64,000 nt of DNA from Phycisphaerales bacterium (lineage in GTDB: Bacteria; Planctomycetota; Phycisphaerae; UBA1845): assembly GCA_020639095.1 (NCBI GenBank), contig JACKHH010000009.1, positions 1 through 64,000 of the forward strand, given 5' to 3'. The notes beneath the pieces are model-generated. The model saw only the letters and a list, made by a program, of their open reading frames with translations. It was not told where the DNA came from and ran no database searches. The position numbers were made by a program, and so were the translations under genes. This document shows, piece after piece, positions 33,004-42,405 of this stretch. Position 1 is the stretch's first letter; each line of letters begins with the position of its first letter.

Positions 33004-36000
33004 CTAGTTGCAGCTGCACGTGGCGACCGTATTGCCACCAGCACAGACGCACTCGGCAATCTCACCCGACGCACAGGTCGTCGAGCACGTGGTCAGGTCA
33101 CCCGGGCAGACCACGCTGCACGACTCGGTCGTCAGCGGACCCGTGATCAACGACTCGAAGATCTGGAGGTCGCAATCGTCCACCACACCGTCGCCGTTGA
33201 AGTCGGCACAGCCGCAGGACACATGATCCCACGCGTTACCGCCCGAAGCCGAGCCACGAACCGCACCCGTACCATTGACCGCACCCGCCAAAGCAAGCGT
33301 GGCCGGCGTCTGACCCGCACAACGCTGCAACAAGCGGTAGTCGCGAGCGTCAAGATCGCCGTCGGCATCGAGGTCGCCGTCCGCGTTCTTGAGGACGTGC
33401 GGCATGACCGTGAAGTCAACGCAGCACTCGTCCGCGAAGCCGTCGTCTGGATCGATACCAGCGCCGTCATCGTCCTGGCTACCACCCGAACCGAACGCCA
33501 GATTCAACTCGTAGTCGTCCGGAACGTTGCTGTGGTTGCAGTCGAGCTGGCACTCATCCAGCGTACCGTCGGCGTCAATGTCGAACGCCGAGCCTTCCGC
33601 CAACTCGTTCGGGTCATGGCAGCCGTTGTTGTTGCAGTCAACGAAGCCGTTGGTGCACTCATCCGGCTCACCATTACCGTCCGCGTCACACGAACCACCA
33701 CCCGCGTAGTACTCCAGCGGATTCACGCGGAAGTTCGGCAGGTTCGGATCGATGTCACACGCATCCGGGATGTTGTTGGCGTTGCAGTCCGCTTCGGTAC
33801 CACCATGGCCTGCACAGCCCGCCGCACCCGAGTTAACTTCACACGGGTCGAGGCAGCCGTTCGCCGACTGGTTGTCCGGCAACGGGAACGCCGGGCAGTC
33901 GTTGTCGCAGTCCTGGCAACGGTCGGGGATGCCGTCCGAGTTCTTATCCAGGAACGGACGCACGTCACCCAGGTCCTTACCGCACGGTGACGGCAGGAAG
34001 CCAACCGAATTGGTCAAGCAGACCGTGTCGTCGATACCGTCGCCATCGCAGTCCGTCTCGGTCCGATACGTGAAGTTGTCGAACCAGAACTCGATGGTGT
34101 CGGTGGGACCGTAGTCGCCATCCGTACGGATCATCAACTGGCGATCACCACCGCGATAGCGGAACTGCGTCGGGTTGCCAGTGATGTCGACGGTGAAGCC
34201 CTGGGTTTCTGACGTCGAACCGGTCTCGATCCGGTCGTACGTCGACTGGAGCTGGCTCAGGTCGAGGAAGTTGGCCTGATTCGCACCCCAGTACACTGCG
34301 CCGCGACCACTGTTGTTGTCGATACGCAGACCAGCGCCCCAGGTCTTGTTGACCACGTCGCCCTTGCGGTCGGTACCACCGGTCACGAAGAAGTTGGTCG
34401 CCTTTTCGTAACGCACCAGTCCGCCAGGCGTACCGAGCACGTACACGTCAACACGACCCGTCTTCGAGTCGGGCAGACCACCAACATCGTTGGTGTTCAG
34501 ACCGGTCAACTGGATACCTACGTTACGGGCATCAATGATACCCAGGATGCTGTTGAACAACTGCGGTGCATCCTCGCAGAGATCCAGCACTTCCACGTAC
34601 AGACGGCCGAACGGTGCATTACCACCCACACCGACGCCCGGCACGCGTACACGCCAATCCCACGACCAGATTTCCGAGTCAGCATCGCCAAGCGAGTCCT
34701 GACGCGGTCCGAGCAGGATGCCGTTCTGGTTGCCTTCCGTTGAGAACTGCGGATCGTTCTTGACCACCAGGTACTTCGTGAGCTGGTTGTCATTACGGAA
34801 GTTGGTGTCCTGACGAATCTCAGCTTCGAGGTCCGTGGTGTGGAGCACCGTCCAACCCTGCTGACCGGCTTCGAGGTTGCTCGGGTTGTTGAGCGTCGTG
34901 TTGTCGTCCTCATCAACAGGTCCAACCACGAAATTCTCGAAGTCGTAGTTGTAACCACTGGCCGGCTCGCAAACATCCGGGATGTCGTTGTTGTTGGCGT
35001 CCACCACGGTGCCGCCAGCAATCTCGCGAAGGTCGTTCACGAGGTTGTTGTTGCAGTCCTGGCAGTAGCCTTCGCAAACATCCAGAATCAGGTTGCCGTT
35101 CGCGTCGTTGCGATCGTTCAACTGGAACACGTCGCAAACGCCGTTACCGTCGCAATCCGTGCCCGGCGAGCCATCGATGTTCTTGTAGATCGAGCACTCG
35201 ACCGAACCAGCCGTCTCGCACGACATGAAGTTGTCGACCGCGAGCTTGATGTCTTCGTCATCCGTGACGCTGGCGTTGCCCGGATTGAACCAGAAGCCAG
35301 CCGGAATGGCGTCGAACGCAAAGACGTTCAAGTAGTCCATACGCGTGCGGGTATTCGGATTCGCACCCGTCGGGATCTTTGCGTAGCCCGAGTACACCAG
35401 CGCTTCGGCAGCGCCGTTCGTGCTGATGTACAGATCGAGTTCCTTCGTGGTGCCGTTGAACACGACACGCATCGAGTTGCACTCATCCGGAACGAGGTCG
35501 ACATCGGTGATGACGTCGTTGGAGATACCACCCATGAAGGCACCTTCTTCGATGACCAAATGCGTGGTTTCGCCTTCGCTGATCGTTCCGTTCGAGCTGA
35601 TCAAACTCGAGAACTTCATCTCGATGATGCTGTCACCGCTGCGGTCAACCAAATACAGGAAGTGGTTGGCGTCACCGTCACGCGGACCGGTGAGGCGGTA
35701 GTCGAACGAAACTTCCTGCGTACCGACCGACGCCGGTGCATTACCCTGCTCGTTGCTGACGAAGAACTCGGAGTTCACGCCACCGTTCGAGTCAGCGTTC
35801 TGCGTGAGCACCTGGCCGGCGGCGCAGATGTCGTCCTCGATGGCGGTACCGCCATTCGAGAGCCAGCGGTCGCCGTTACCCACCTCAAGAACGTCGAGGT
35901 TGTCCAGGCCGTCCGCGTAGACGCCGTTCTTCACGTCAACAAAGACCTGATCTTCGAAGCCGTTCCACGGCGTAACACAGAACGACGGGCACTCGTCCGG

Positions 36001-39000
36001 AACGCCATCCGTCGGGCTGGTGTCGTTCGAATCGCCCAGCAAAACGTCGCACTGGTCGGTCACGCCGTTGCGGTTGCAGTCCAGGAACGGCAACTCGCAA
36101 ATGTCCAGCGTGCCGTTGCGATCGCAGTCGGTCTGCGTACGGGCAGCCAGTTCACAGGTGTCCGGAACCAGGTTGCCGTTGCAGTCGTCATCCAGATTGC
36201 CGATCGGCGGAACTTCACAGTCATCCGGGACGCCGGTGTTGTTGCAATCGTTGTCATCCAACTCACAACTGTCCGGGATACCGTTGCTGTTGCAGTCCGA
36301 CTCGACACCGCAGGTGTCGATGTTGCCCAGCGTCACGTCCATCTGGCACGTGTTCAGCGTTCCGAAGTTGATTGCGCTGCACTTCAGCTCACAATTGTTC
36401 GGAATGCCGTCGTTGTCGCAGTCCGCGTTCTCGCACTCGTCCAGCGTACCGCTGAAGTCCGAGTCAGCCGAACCCGGCAAGCAGTTGATCGGGCCAAGCG
36501 CCGCGGCAAACACCGGATCAACAAACTCCGGATAATTGCGGAAACCGCCAGGACCGAACGCATCACCCACCGGACACGCATCCGACGGGCAGCCGGCCTG
36601 ACCCATGTAGCCCGACGCCGCACATGCGATTTCGTCGGAGTCCGCAACACCGTTCAGGTTGCAGTCCTGCAGACCGACGCCGCGGAATGCAAACTCCGGA
36701 ATCGCCGGCGTACCGCCGCCAAACGTCCAGCAGCAAGTACCCGATTCCCAAATACGGTCACCCGCGGTGCCGAACTTATCTTCGCGACCAAACAGGTTAC
36801 CGTTACGATCACCGACCGGCTCAACACCAGCCAGCTCGATACCGATTTCGATACCGACGCGAGGCGCCGTGCCCGCACCACCGCAGCCACCGCTACCGGT
36901 GACTTCGGGAACGAACACACCACCCTGGATGAAACCGAGCGACATGGTCACGTTGACCACGTTGTCGACCGTCGGCGAGAAGAAGTAGGTGCCGTTCGGA
37001 GCCTGCGCCGACCATTCGGTCGTCGTGGCGCCGTTACCAACCAACACCAGCACGCCACCGAGGTAGCCGCCGTGACCGATCGAATTCGGAATGCCCGTGT
37101 TGATCTGCTGGAGGTCCCAGAACTCGATCAACTCATAAACCGGAGTCGACGCGATCGAAGCGTCGCAGTTCAAACCACCGCTGATACCCGAGAAGTTCGT
37201 GATACCGTGCGGCACCAGGCCTTCCGCGAATTCGTACACATAACCGAACAGCATCGACTGAAGCTGAACGGCAGCACTACCCTGGAAGAAACCGAAGCCC
37301 AGACCGTTGTACATGAACGGATCCGGCGTCATCTTCGAGCAACCTTCAGGATCCGTCTGGATGTCCAGGCAGAACGCCAGGTCGTAATCCGGGAACGCGG
37401 GAACGTTCGGGTGAATCGGGGTGTAACCTCCACCATCACCATAAGCACTGCGGCCATCACCGGCGCCGTTGTTCTCAAACGACGGAGCGGCTTGCCAGTA
37501 CCAGTCGCACGAACCGGTCACGTTGTTGACGATTTCAACCCAGATGCACTGGCCCGCCGCCACCGGAATACCGGTCAGCAGCTCGACCTCGTACTGATAC
37601 TGGTCATACGAACCCAACTGTCCCTGCGAGATCGAGTTGCCGGTCGCGGTCTTGCTGAAGCTCGCGAATGCATTCGTCGACGCGATCAGGTTGCCAGGCA
37701 CCGAGTGGGCCGGGCCGGTCGCGCTGCCGGGATTGCTGTCGTCGTAGAAGTTGATCGTGAAATCATCGGTCGCGCCGCTGCCGCAGTCATAATCAGCAAG
37801 CACGATCTCGAACTGTCCGACGCCACCCGCTGAGGGCGTAGCCGAACCGCTCGGCGACACGCCGATACGGATGTAGAACTCCTGGCCGATCGTCGCGTTG
37901 AACGCAACGTCACCCTGGAGCGTCTGTCCACCATTGATCGGGCCGCAGTTGTCATCGATGCATGCCCAAACCTGACCATTCGAGTCGAAACCGAGGATAC
38001 CCGGAACCAACGTCGTGTTGTCGTTGGGACGATCGCCCGGCGTCGCGGGGCAGCCAAGGGCACCACCGTCATTCGGGCAGCCGTTCGTCGAGACGCCCGT
38101 CGCGTAGTAGACGGCCATCTTGCTGTCTACCGGCGACGTGTTGCAGTCGCGAACTTCCACAACACCGGTGATCGGCGACGTCCACTTGAACCAAACGTCG
38201 CGGTCGAACTGGGGACGGTCATCCGGACCGAACTGGTCGCACTTCGAGTTGTTCGGGCAGGACGGTTCAGCCGAGGTGTTGTCGTAGTTGAAGGTTCCAA
38301 CGGCAGTACCGAGATCGTTGACGCCACCTTCGGCATCCTTGCAGTGCTGGGCACCCGTCTCGGCGCCACCCGCACCAATGGCCGGAGGCGTCAAGTCGGC
38401 GTAGTAACCCCACCAGCACAGCTTGGTGATCGTACCGTTGACTTCCGACTTCATGCTGTCCGCGGCGACGGTCGTCAAAGCGCCGTTGCTGCCAAACGAA
38501 TAATCGCTCGCCACGCCGAACACACCGTTCGAGCCGATCGCCGGGTCGCTGTCGCTCGGCAACTGGCAGCCCACGCCCGAGGCGCAGGACACGGGCGCGA
38601 CAAAGTTGACCACCGAGTCAGACGTGAGGTTCAACGTCCGACGGAGCGTGCGCGTGTCAAGCACGGTGCGCTGGCCCGTGACCGGGTCATTGCGGTAAGA
38701 ATTGAGAACCGACGGCTTGATGATCGGGAGCTTGCGCCCCTGATACCAAGCGACCGAGTCCGCATCTTCCGGCGACATCGGACGCAAGTTGCGGCCGCTG
38801 GGACGCGGAGCCTGATGGCCCGACTCAGCGCCGATCAGCTGCGTCCGTGACTTGACGGAGGGATTGTCATTGAGACTCGCCCGCGCAGCACCGATCTGCT
38901 CCGCCGTTCCGCCAACCACTTGCAGGGCGCTGCTCGGCGCCGCGTGCAAACTCTCGTGCTGAAGCTGCAACAGCTCTCGCTTGCTGTTTGCGTCTTCAGC

Positions 39001-39084
39001 AATGGCCGAGGCTACACAAATCAGCCCCGAGAGAGCGAGGATGCTTCCCGCTCTCGCCCAAACACCGAATCTAGTTCTGGTCAC
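33004..39084 (-). CDS. Giant secreted protein with thrombospondin-3/EF-hand-like repeats and dockerin-like end
   Basis: A 2,026-residue exported protein. A signal peptide (cleavage near SAIA-ED) is followed by ~150 residues of spacer, then a region resembling a bacterial pre-peptidase C-terminal type beta domain (VWFKWTSP...GVVEVRDC, FYIRIGVS). From about residue 830 there are numerous D-C-N-x-N-G-x-P-D-x-C-E calcium-binding-type repeats, separated by beta-sandwich, lectin-like regions. Near the C-terminus, DADGDLDARDYRLLQ and FNGDGVVDDCDLQIF form a dockerin-like pair, and the last 40 residues are Cys/Thr-rich. GTG 39084 is chosen because GGAGGA lies 7 bases upstream; a GTG five codons earlier would overlap that site. 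Likely a cell-surface or extracellular structural or adhesive protein; no catalytic motif seen. Confidence 0.85.
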   Translation of the reverse strand: MTRTRFGVWARAGSILALSGLICVASAIAEDANSKRELLQLQHESLHAAPSSALQVVGGTAEQIGAARASLNDNPSVKSRTQLIGAESGHQAPRPSGRNLRPMSPEDADSVAWYQGRKLPIIKPSVLNSYRNDPVTGQRTVLDTRTLRRTLNLTSDSVVNFVAPVSCASGVGCQLPSDSDPAIGSNGVFGVASDYSFGSNGALTTVAADSMKSEVNGTITKLCWWGYYADLTPPAIGAGGAETGAQHCKDAEGGVNDLGTAVGTFNYDNTSAEPSCPNNSKCDQFGPDDRPQFDRDVWFKWTSPITGVVEVRDCNTSPVDSKMAVYYATGVSTNGCPNDGGALGCPATPGDRPNDNTTLVPGILGFDSNGQVWACIDDNCGPINGGQTLQGDVAFNATIGQEFYIRIGVSPSGSATPSAGGVGQFEIVLADYDCGSGATDDFTINFYDDSNPGSATGPAHSVPGNLIASTNAFASFSKTATGNSISQGQLGSYDQYQYEVELLTGIPVAAGQCIWVEIVNNVTGSCDWYWQAAPSFENNGAGDGRSAYGDGGGYTPIHPNVPAFPDYDLAFCLDIQTDPEGCSKMTPDPFMYNGLGFGFFQGSAAVQLQSMLFGYVYEFAEGLVPHGITNFSGISGGLNCDASIASTPVYELIEFWDLQQINTGIPNSIGHGGYLGGVLVLVGNGATTTEWSAQAPNGTYFFSPTVDNVVNVTMSLGFIQGGVFVPEVTGSGGCGGAGTAPRVGIEIGIELAGVEPVGDRNGNLFGREDKFGTAGDRIWESGTCCWTFGGGTPAIPEFAFRGVGLQDCNLNGVADSDEIACAASGYMGQAGCPSDACPVGDAFGPGGFRNYPEFVDPVFAAALGPINCLPGSADSDFSGTLDECENADCDNDGIPNNCELKCSAINFGTLNTCQMDVTLGNIDTCGVESDCNSNGIPDSCELDDNDCNNTGVPDDCEVPPIGNLDDDCNGNLVPDTCELAARTQTDCDRNGTLDICELPFLDCNRNGVTDQCDVLLGDSNDTSPTDGVPDECPSFCVTPWNGFEDQVFVDVKNGVYADGLDNLDVLEVGNGDRWLSNGGTAIEDDICAAGQVLTQNADSNGGVNSEFFVSNEQGNAPASVGTQEVSFDYRLTGPRDGDANHFLYLVDRSGDSIIEMKFSSLISSNGTISEGETTHLVIEEGAFMGGISNDVITDVDLVPDECNSMRVVFNGTTKELDLYISTNGAAEALVYSGYAKIPTGANPNTRTRMDYLNVFAFDAIPAGFWFNPGNASVTDDEDIKLAVDNFMSCETAGSVECSIYKNIDGSPGTDCDGNGVCDVFQLNDRNDANGNLILDVCEGYCQDCNNNLVNDLREIAGGTVVDANNNDIPDVCEPASGYNYDFENFVVGPVDEDDNTTLNNPSNLEAGQQGWTVLHTTDLEAEIRQDTNFRNDNQLTKYLVVKNDPQFSTEGNQNGILLGPRQDSLGDADSEIWSWDWRVRVPGVGVGGNAPFGRLYVEVLDLCEDAPQLFNSILGIIDARNVGIQLTGLNTNDVGGLPDSKTGRVDVYVLGTPGGLVRYEKATNFFVTGGTDRKGDVVNKTWGAGLRIDNNSGRGAVYWGANQANFLDLSQLQSTYDRIETGSTSETQGFTVDITGNPTQFRYRGGDRQLMIRTDGDYGPTDTIEFWFDNFTYRTETDCDGDGIDDTVCLTNSVGFLPSPCGKDLGDVRPFLDKNSDGIPDRCQDCDNDCPAFPLPDNQSANGCLDPCEVNSGAAGCAGHGGTEADCNANNIPDACDIDPNLPNFRVNPLEYYAGGGSCDADGNGEPDECTNGFVDCNNNGCHDPNELAEGSAFDIDADGTLDECQLDCNHSNVPDDYELNLAFGSGGSQDDDGAGIDPDDGFADECCVDFTVMPHVLKNADGDLDADGDLDARDYRLLQRCAGQTPATLALAGAVNGTGAVRGSASGGNAWDHVSCGCADFNGDGVVDDCDLQIFESLITGPLTTESCSVVCPGDLTTCSTTCASGEIAECVCAGGNTVATCSCN

Positions 39085-40419
39085 GTTAGTTTCCTCCACT
39101 GGGATATTGAAACCCTGCTATGCAATGCCACGTAGCAGCGCGCATCAACGACACAGCCCACGCCATCCGAACGGGTGACGGGAGCCTATCGCTCAAACGC
39201 CTGCCAAAAGACTGAATAGACTGCTCTGGACAAAGAGGATTGGTGCTCCTTTTCCTTCCCGCTTCCTCTTCCGCGGAAGAACCACACTTGACGCAAGCGC
39301 AGCTCCCAATCCGCGACACCTGTCCTGCGGTTCCCGCCCAACCGCAATGATCACCGGAATCGCAAACCGCCCTCGTCTGCAATTCGGCGAATCGACAGGA
39401 AGAATGACATACCCCTCGCAATCGCCCCGCATCAGCTCCCGGAAATCCACAATCGTGGATTTGCGAATCCACCGGCCGCGATGGAGTTCGCTTTTCGGGC
39501 ACGCAAACCCCCGGCAAAACACCCGCACGATACCGGGCAACTTCGCGATAGTCACCGGCATGTTGCAAGTTGTCGGAAGTGTGCTTGAGATGCAGCTTCT
39601 TAGTTGGTTTCATTCTAAACGGGGCCTTCCCGCGAAATCAACCCCATTGCGCGGCATTTTTTGGGAACCGATCGCCTCTGGAGACAGACAGTTTTCTTCC
39701 GTGTAATTCGACTTTTTCCTGCCTCAGCTGAGGCAAATACTCCCACGGCATCTGAAATCGCGTGGAGACCCCAACCGCCGACCCAGCCCCGTCACATGGC
39801 GAGCTCGATCTGCCCGACAACTACCCTAATGTCTTGGTAACAATTAAGTTAAACCTGCGACAACGCTACGCCGGGCAACCAGGCCGATCCGGTTGCATGC
39901 ACAACCACCCAAGTCGACCCAATTTGACAGGCCGGCACGCGCGCTCGGGTACCGATGGATCGACTCGTTCCGTTCGCCAGTCGCGTTCAATCTGGCATGA
40001 CGGCGGATTGGCGCGAGGCGCTGAAGCTACCCTTGTCGCCGTTGGGTTGACTCGACCGAGCGGCTGACGCAAACGCGCCATGCACGACAACGTCGTTCAT
40101 CAGCGCTTGTCGATTCGGAGTGATGCTGGCGCGCGCAGGTCACGCTTTCATCCCAGGCGGATTGGGCAATTGGCGAACTACGCACAAACCTAACGCGCCG
40201 CTGATAACCAGTCACAAGATCACGTGTTGACGCCCACTTAGGGCAGCCGTATAAGTCGGGCGCGTGCTGTAAAAAACGATAATGCCACGTTGCCGCACAA
40301 CTGCGCGCGGTGCATTGCACCTGGCGATGCCGGTGACGAGCCTTGGGCAAACCGCACACGTGTGCGCGCGGTGGCAACTGTCGCGCATCCCCCATGAACC
40401 CCTAGCGGAGTCTGCGCTG
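39085..40419. other. Long intergenic interval between divergent surface-protein genes
   Basis: About 1.3 kb separating two divergent exported-protein genes. A 122-codon minus-strand frame (39193-39561) has no ribosome site and no recognisable domain, so it is not called. The only clear signal is a promoter at 40227-40255. Confidence 0.5.
40227..40255 (+). promoter_or_regulatory. Sigma-70-type promoter for the FG-GAP lipoprotein gene
   Basis: -35 TTGACG (5/6 match), exact 17-bp spacer, -10 TATAAG (5/6 match), about 165 bp before the start codon. This is one of the best housekeeping-type promoters in the window. Confidence 0.65.
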
Positions 40420-42405
40420 ATGACACAATGGTTTGATATGACGATGCGGCGCCGAGTGACCCACCATCTCAGCGTCATGAGCCGCCTTGCGTTGATGCTG
40501 GCACTCGGGGTGATGACGACGGGCTGCCCCACCGATGGCGGTGGCGACAACACGGGTGATGAGCCGACCGGCTCGATCAATAACCTGATGAGCAACATCC
40601 GCATCTCCGGCGAACAGTCGCTCACCATCGTTTACTCTGCCGGCCCGTCGGATGCGGAGGTTCGCGGATTCTACGTCGAGGTCGCCAGCACGGACGCAAA
40701 CGCGTCGACGATCGGTCTTGAGGTCTACTTCGCCAACAACCTGTCGACGGGGGACAATCGAACGACATCGCTTTCGACGGGACCGATGCCGCTGGGCATC
40801 TACCGCGTCGGGTTGGATATCACATCGGGTGGCCAATCGCTGCGCGTCCTGAGCACCGGGACGATTCAAATCACAACCCTGCCCGATCCGGAATTCACGT
40901 TGCCGAATCAGAATCTCACCGTCCAGCCCGGCGGAAACGTGGAGATCGCGGCGAATGTGGGTGATGCTGAAAACGCGGTGCAGTGGCGCCTGTTTTTTGT
41001 GACCAAGGATCAGCGGCCGACCGCGGATGCGGATGAGTACGGCACGCAGATCTCCACCGGGTCGGCGAACGTCGCACAAGCGACGTGGTTCACCGCGGGC
41101 GCGGGGAACGGCGAGTACGAGATTGGGATTTTCGTCACTGACTCGGGCCAGTCGATCGCGAGCACGGTTGCATCGGGCAATACCGACGCGATCAAGGGGC
41201 CGTTCTTCAATAACTTCACCGTGACCTTGACGGACGAGATGTCGGCTGACATACCGCCTTCGGTTTCCGTAACCCAGCCCTCCTCGAATCAGAACATTCT
41301 CGTCGCGGACCCGACGGATCCCAATGAAGGGAACGTGTTGGTCAACTTCAGCGTGACGGTATTCCAGGGCCCGCCCGCGCTGCAATACGTGGACGTCTTC
41401 TACGATTTCGACGGTCAAGCGGGCACGGGCGACGAGCAGGTCATCAGCGCCAGTCTTCCGGTATCGGCGACGAATGCGGTGTTCCGCGTCGCGTCGATCG
41501 ACGTGGGTACGACGGCGTTCCTGGGTGTAACCGCGCACGACGGCGTCACGGCTCCCGTGACGCGCTATGCGCCCGGAAAGATCCGCCGCGCATCGTTTTC
41601 CGACACTGTTTTGAACGTTACCAGCCCGCCGAAGGGCACGGTCACTGAGGTGCGCCCCGGAGACGGAGTGCAGATCCGTTGGCAGCTCAACGCGCCGCAG
41701 GCAACCGGTGAAACCACGGTTTACGTCCGCCGCCTGGACGCGATGGATGACCCGCTGAATAGCGAGTTGATTGCCGCGGACATCGTCACGAGCGGATTGG
41801 CGCTGAGTACGCTTTCGTACACCTACGAAGTGGAGTCGTCCGGCAGGTTCCAGGCGACGGTGAAGGTGGATTTGGATGGTGATTCCACACCGTTGATTGA
41901 TTCGTCGGGCATCGTCGTAGCCACGACGCTCCCGGAAATCGTCTGGCTTGGGAAACTGGCGAGCGGTCAGACCAGTCGACAAGGCACGGTCTTCGGAGGC
42001 GTGAACTTTGAGGACAACGCGGGTTCCGCGTTCGCCGGTGGTGAGGACTTCGACCGGGACGGTATCGGCGACTTCATTATCGTGTCGCGCTACGCAAAGC
42101 CCGACTCATTGAACCCGACGGGCGTCGGCATCGGAGAGGCCTACCTGATCCGTGGATCAACGGGCTTGGCCAATCACGAATTCAATCTCAACACGGTGAG
42201 CAGCCCACAACTGCACGGCATGGCGTTCACCGGAATCCCGATTGTGTCGTCGACATCCAGCGACGAAACGCATGGTATCGCATCGGCGTTCATCTCAACG
42301 GATGCGGACAACGACGGCGTCGAGGAAATCTGGTTCAGGATTCCGTTTGCGAACTCCGCTGTACTTAACGGGCGATCGCCGAATCAGACAACCGGGCATG
42401 TTTGA
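40420..42405 (+). CDS. FG-GAP repeat lipoprotein, intact 5' part
   Basis: The first 661 residues of what was a ~1,450-residue surface lipoprotein. Signal region MSRLALMLALGVMTTGC with lipobox Cys near residue 36, then beta-sandwich (Ig-like/cadherin-like) domains from ~45 to 510. From ~540 the beginning of integrin-alpha-like FG-GAP repeats appears: GSAFAGGEDFDRDGIGDFIIVSRYA, FISTDADNDGVEEIWF. ATG 40420 has GGAG 9 bases before it. The frame ends at 42405 after an indel; recognisable continuation lies in other frames downstream to 44820. A strong terminator follows at 44873. Role probably surface binding; unknown ligand. Confidence 0.75.
   Translation: MTQWFDMTMRRRVTHHLSVMSRLALMLALGVMTTGCPTDGGGDNTGDEPTGSINNLMSNIRISGEQSLTIVYSAGPSDAEVRGFYVEVASTDANASTIGLEVYFANNLSTGDNRTTSLSTGPMPLGIYRVGLDITSGGQSLRVLSTGTIQITTLPDPEFTLPNQNLTVQPGGNVEIAANVGDAENAVQWRLFFVTKDQRPTADADEYGTQISTGSANVAQATWFTAGAGNGEYEIGIFVTDSGQSIASTVASGNTDAIKGPFFNNFTVTLTDEMSADIPPSVSVTQPSSNQNILVADPTDPNEGNVLVNFSVTVFQGPPALQYVDVFYDFDGQAGTGDEQVISASLPVSATNAVFRVASIDVGTTAFLGVTAHDGVTAPVTRYAPGKIRRASFSDTVLNVTSPPKGTVTEVRPGDGVQIRWQLNAPQATGETTVYVRRLDAMDDPLNSELIAADIVTSGLALSTLSYTYEVESSGRFQATVKVDLDGDSTPLIDSSGIVVATTLPEIVWLGKLASGQTSRQGTVFGGVNFEDNAGSAFAGGEDFDRDGIGDFIIVSRYAKPDSLNPTGVGIGEAYLIRGSTGLANHEFNLNTVSSPQLHGMAFTGIPIVSSTSSDETHGIASAFISTDADNDGVEEIWFRIPFANSAVLNGRSPNQTTGHV

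Noticed and set aside
34840..37833. 997-codon open frame on the plus strand opposite the giant secreted-protein gene
   Set aside because: It is the antisense shadow of the repeat-rich gene: Val/Arg-rich composition, no start signal, no domain, while the minus-strand gene has a signal peptide, ribosome site and terminator.
39193..39561. 122-codon minus-strand frame in the long intergenic region
   Set aside because: No ribosome site, no recognisable domain, and the composition is not clearly coding. Left as intergenic.
40402..41982. 526-codon minus-strand frame
   Set aside because: Shadow of the FG-GAP lipoprotein gene; Arg/His-rich translation without domains.
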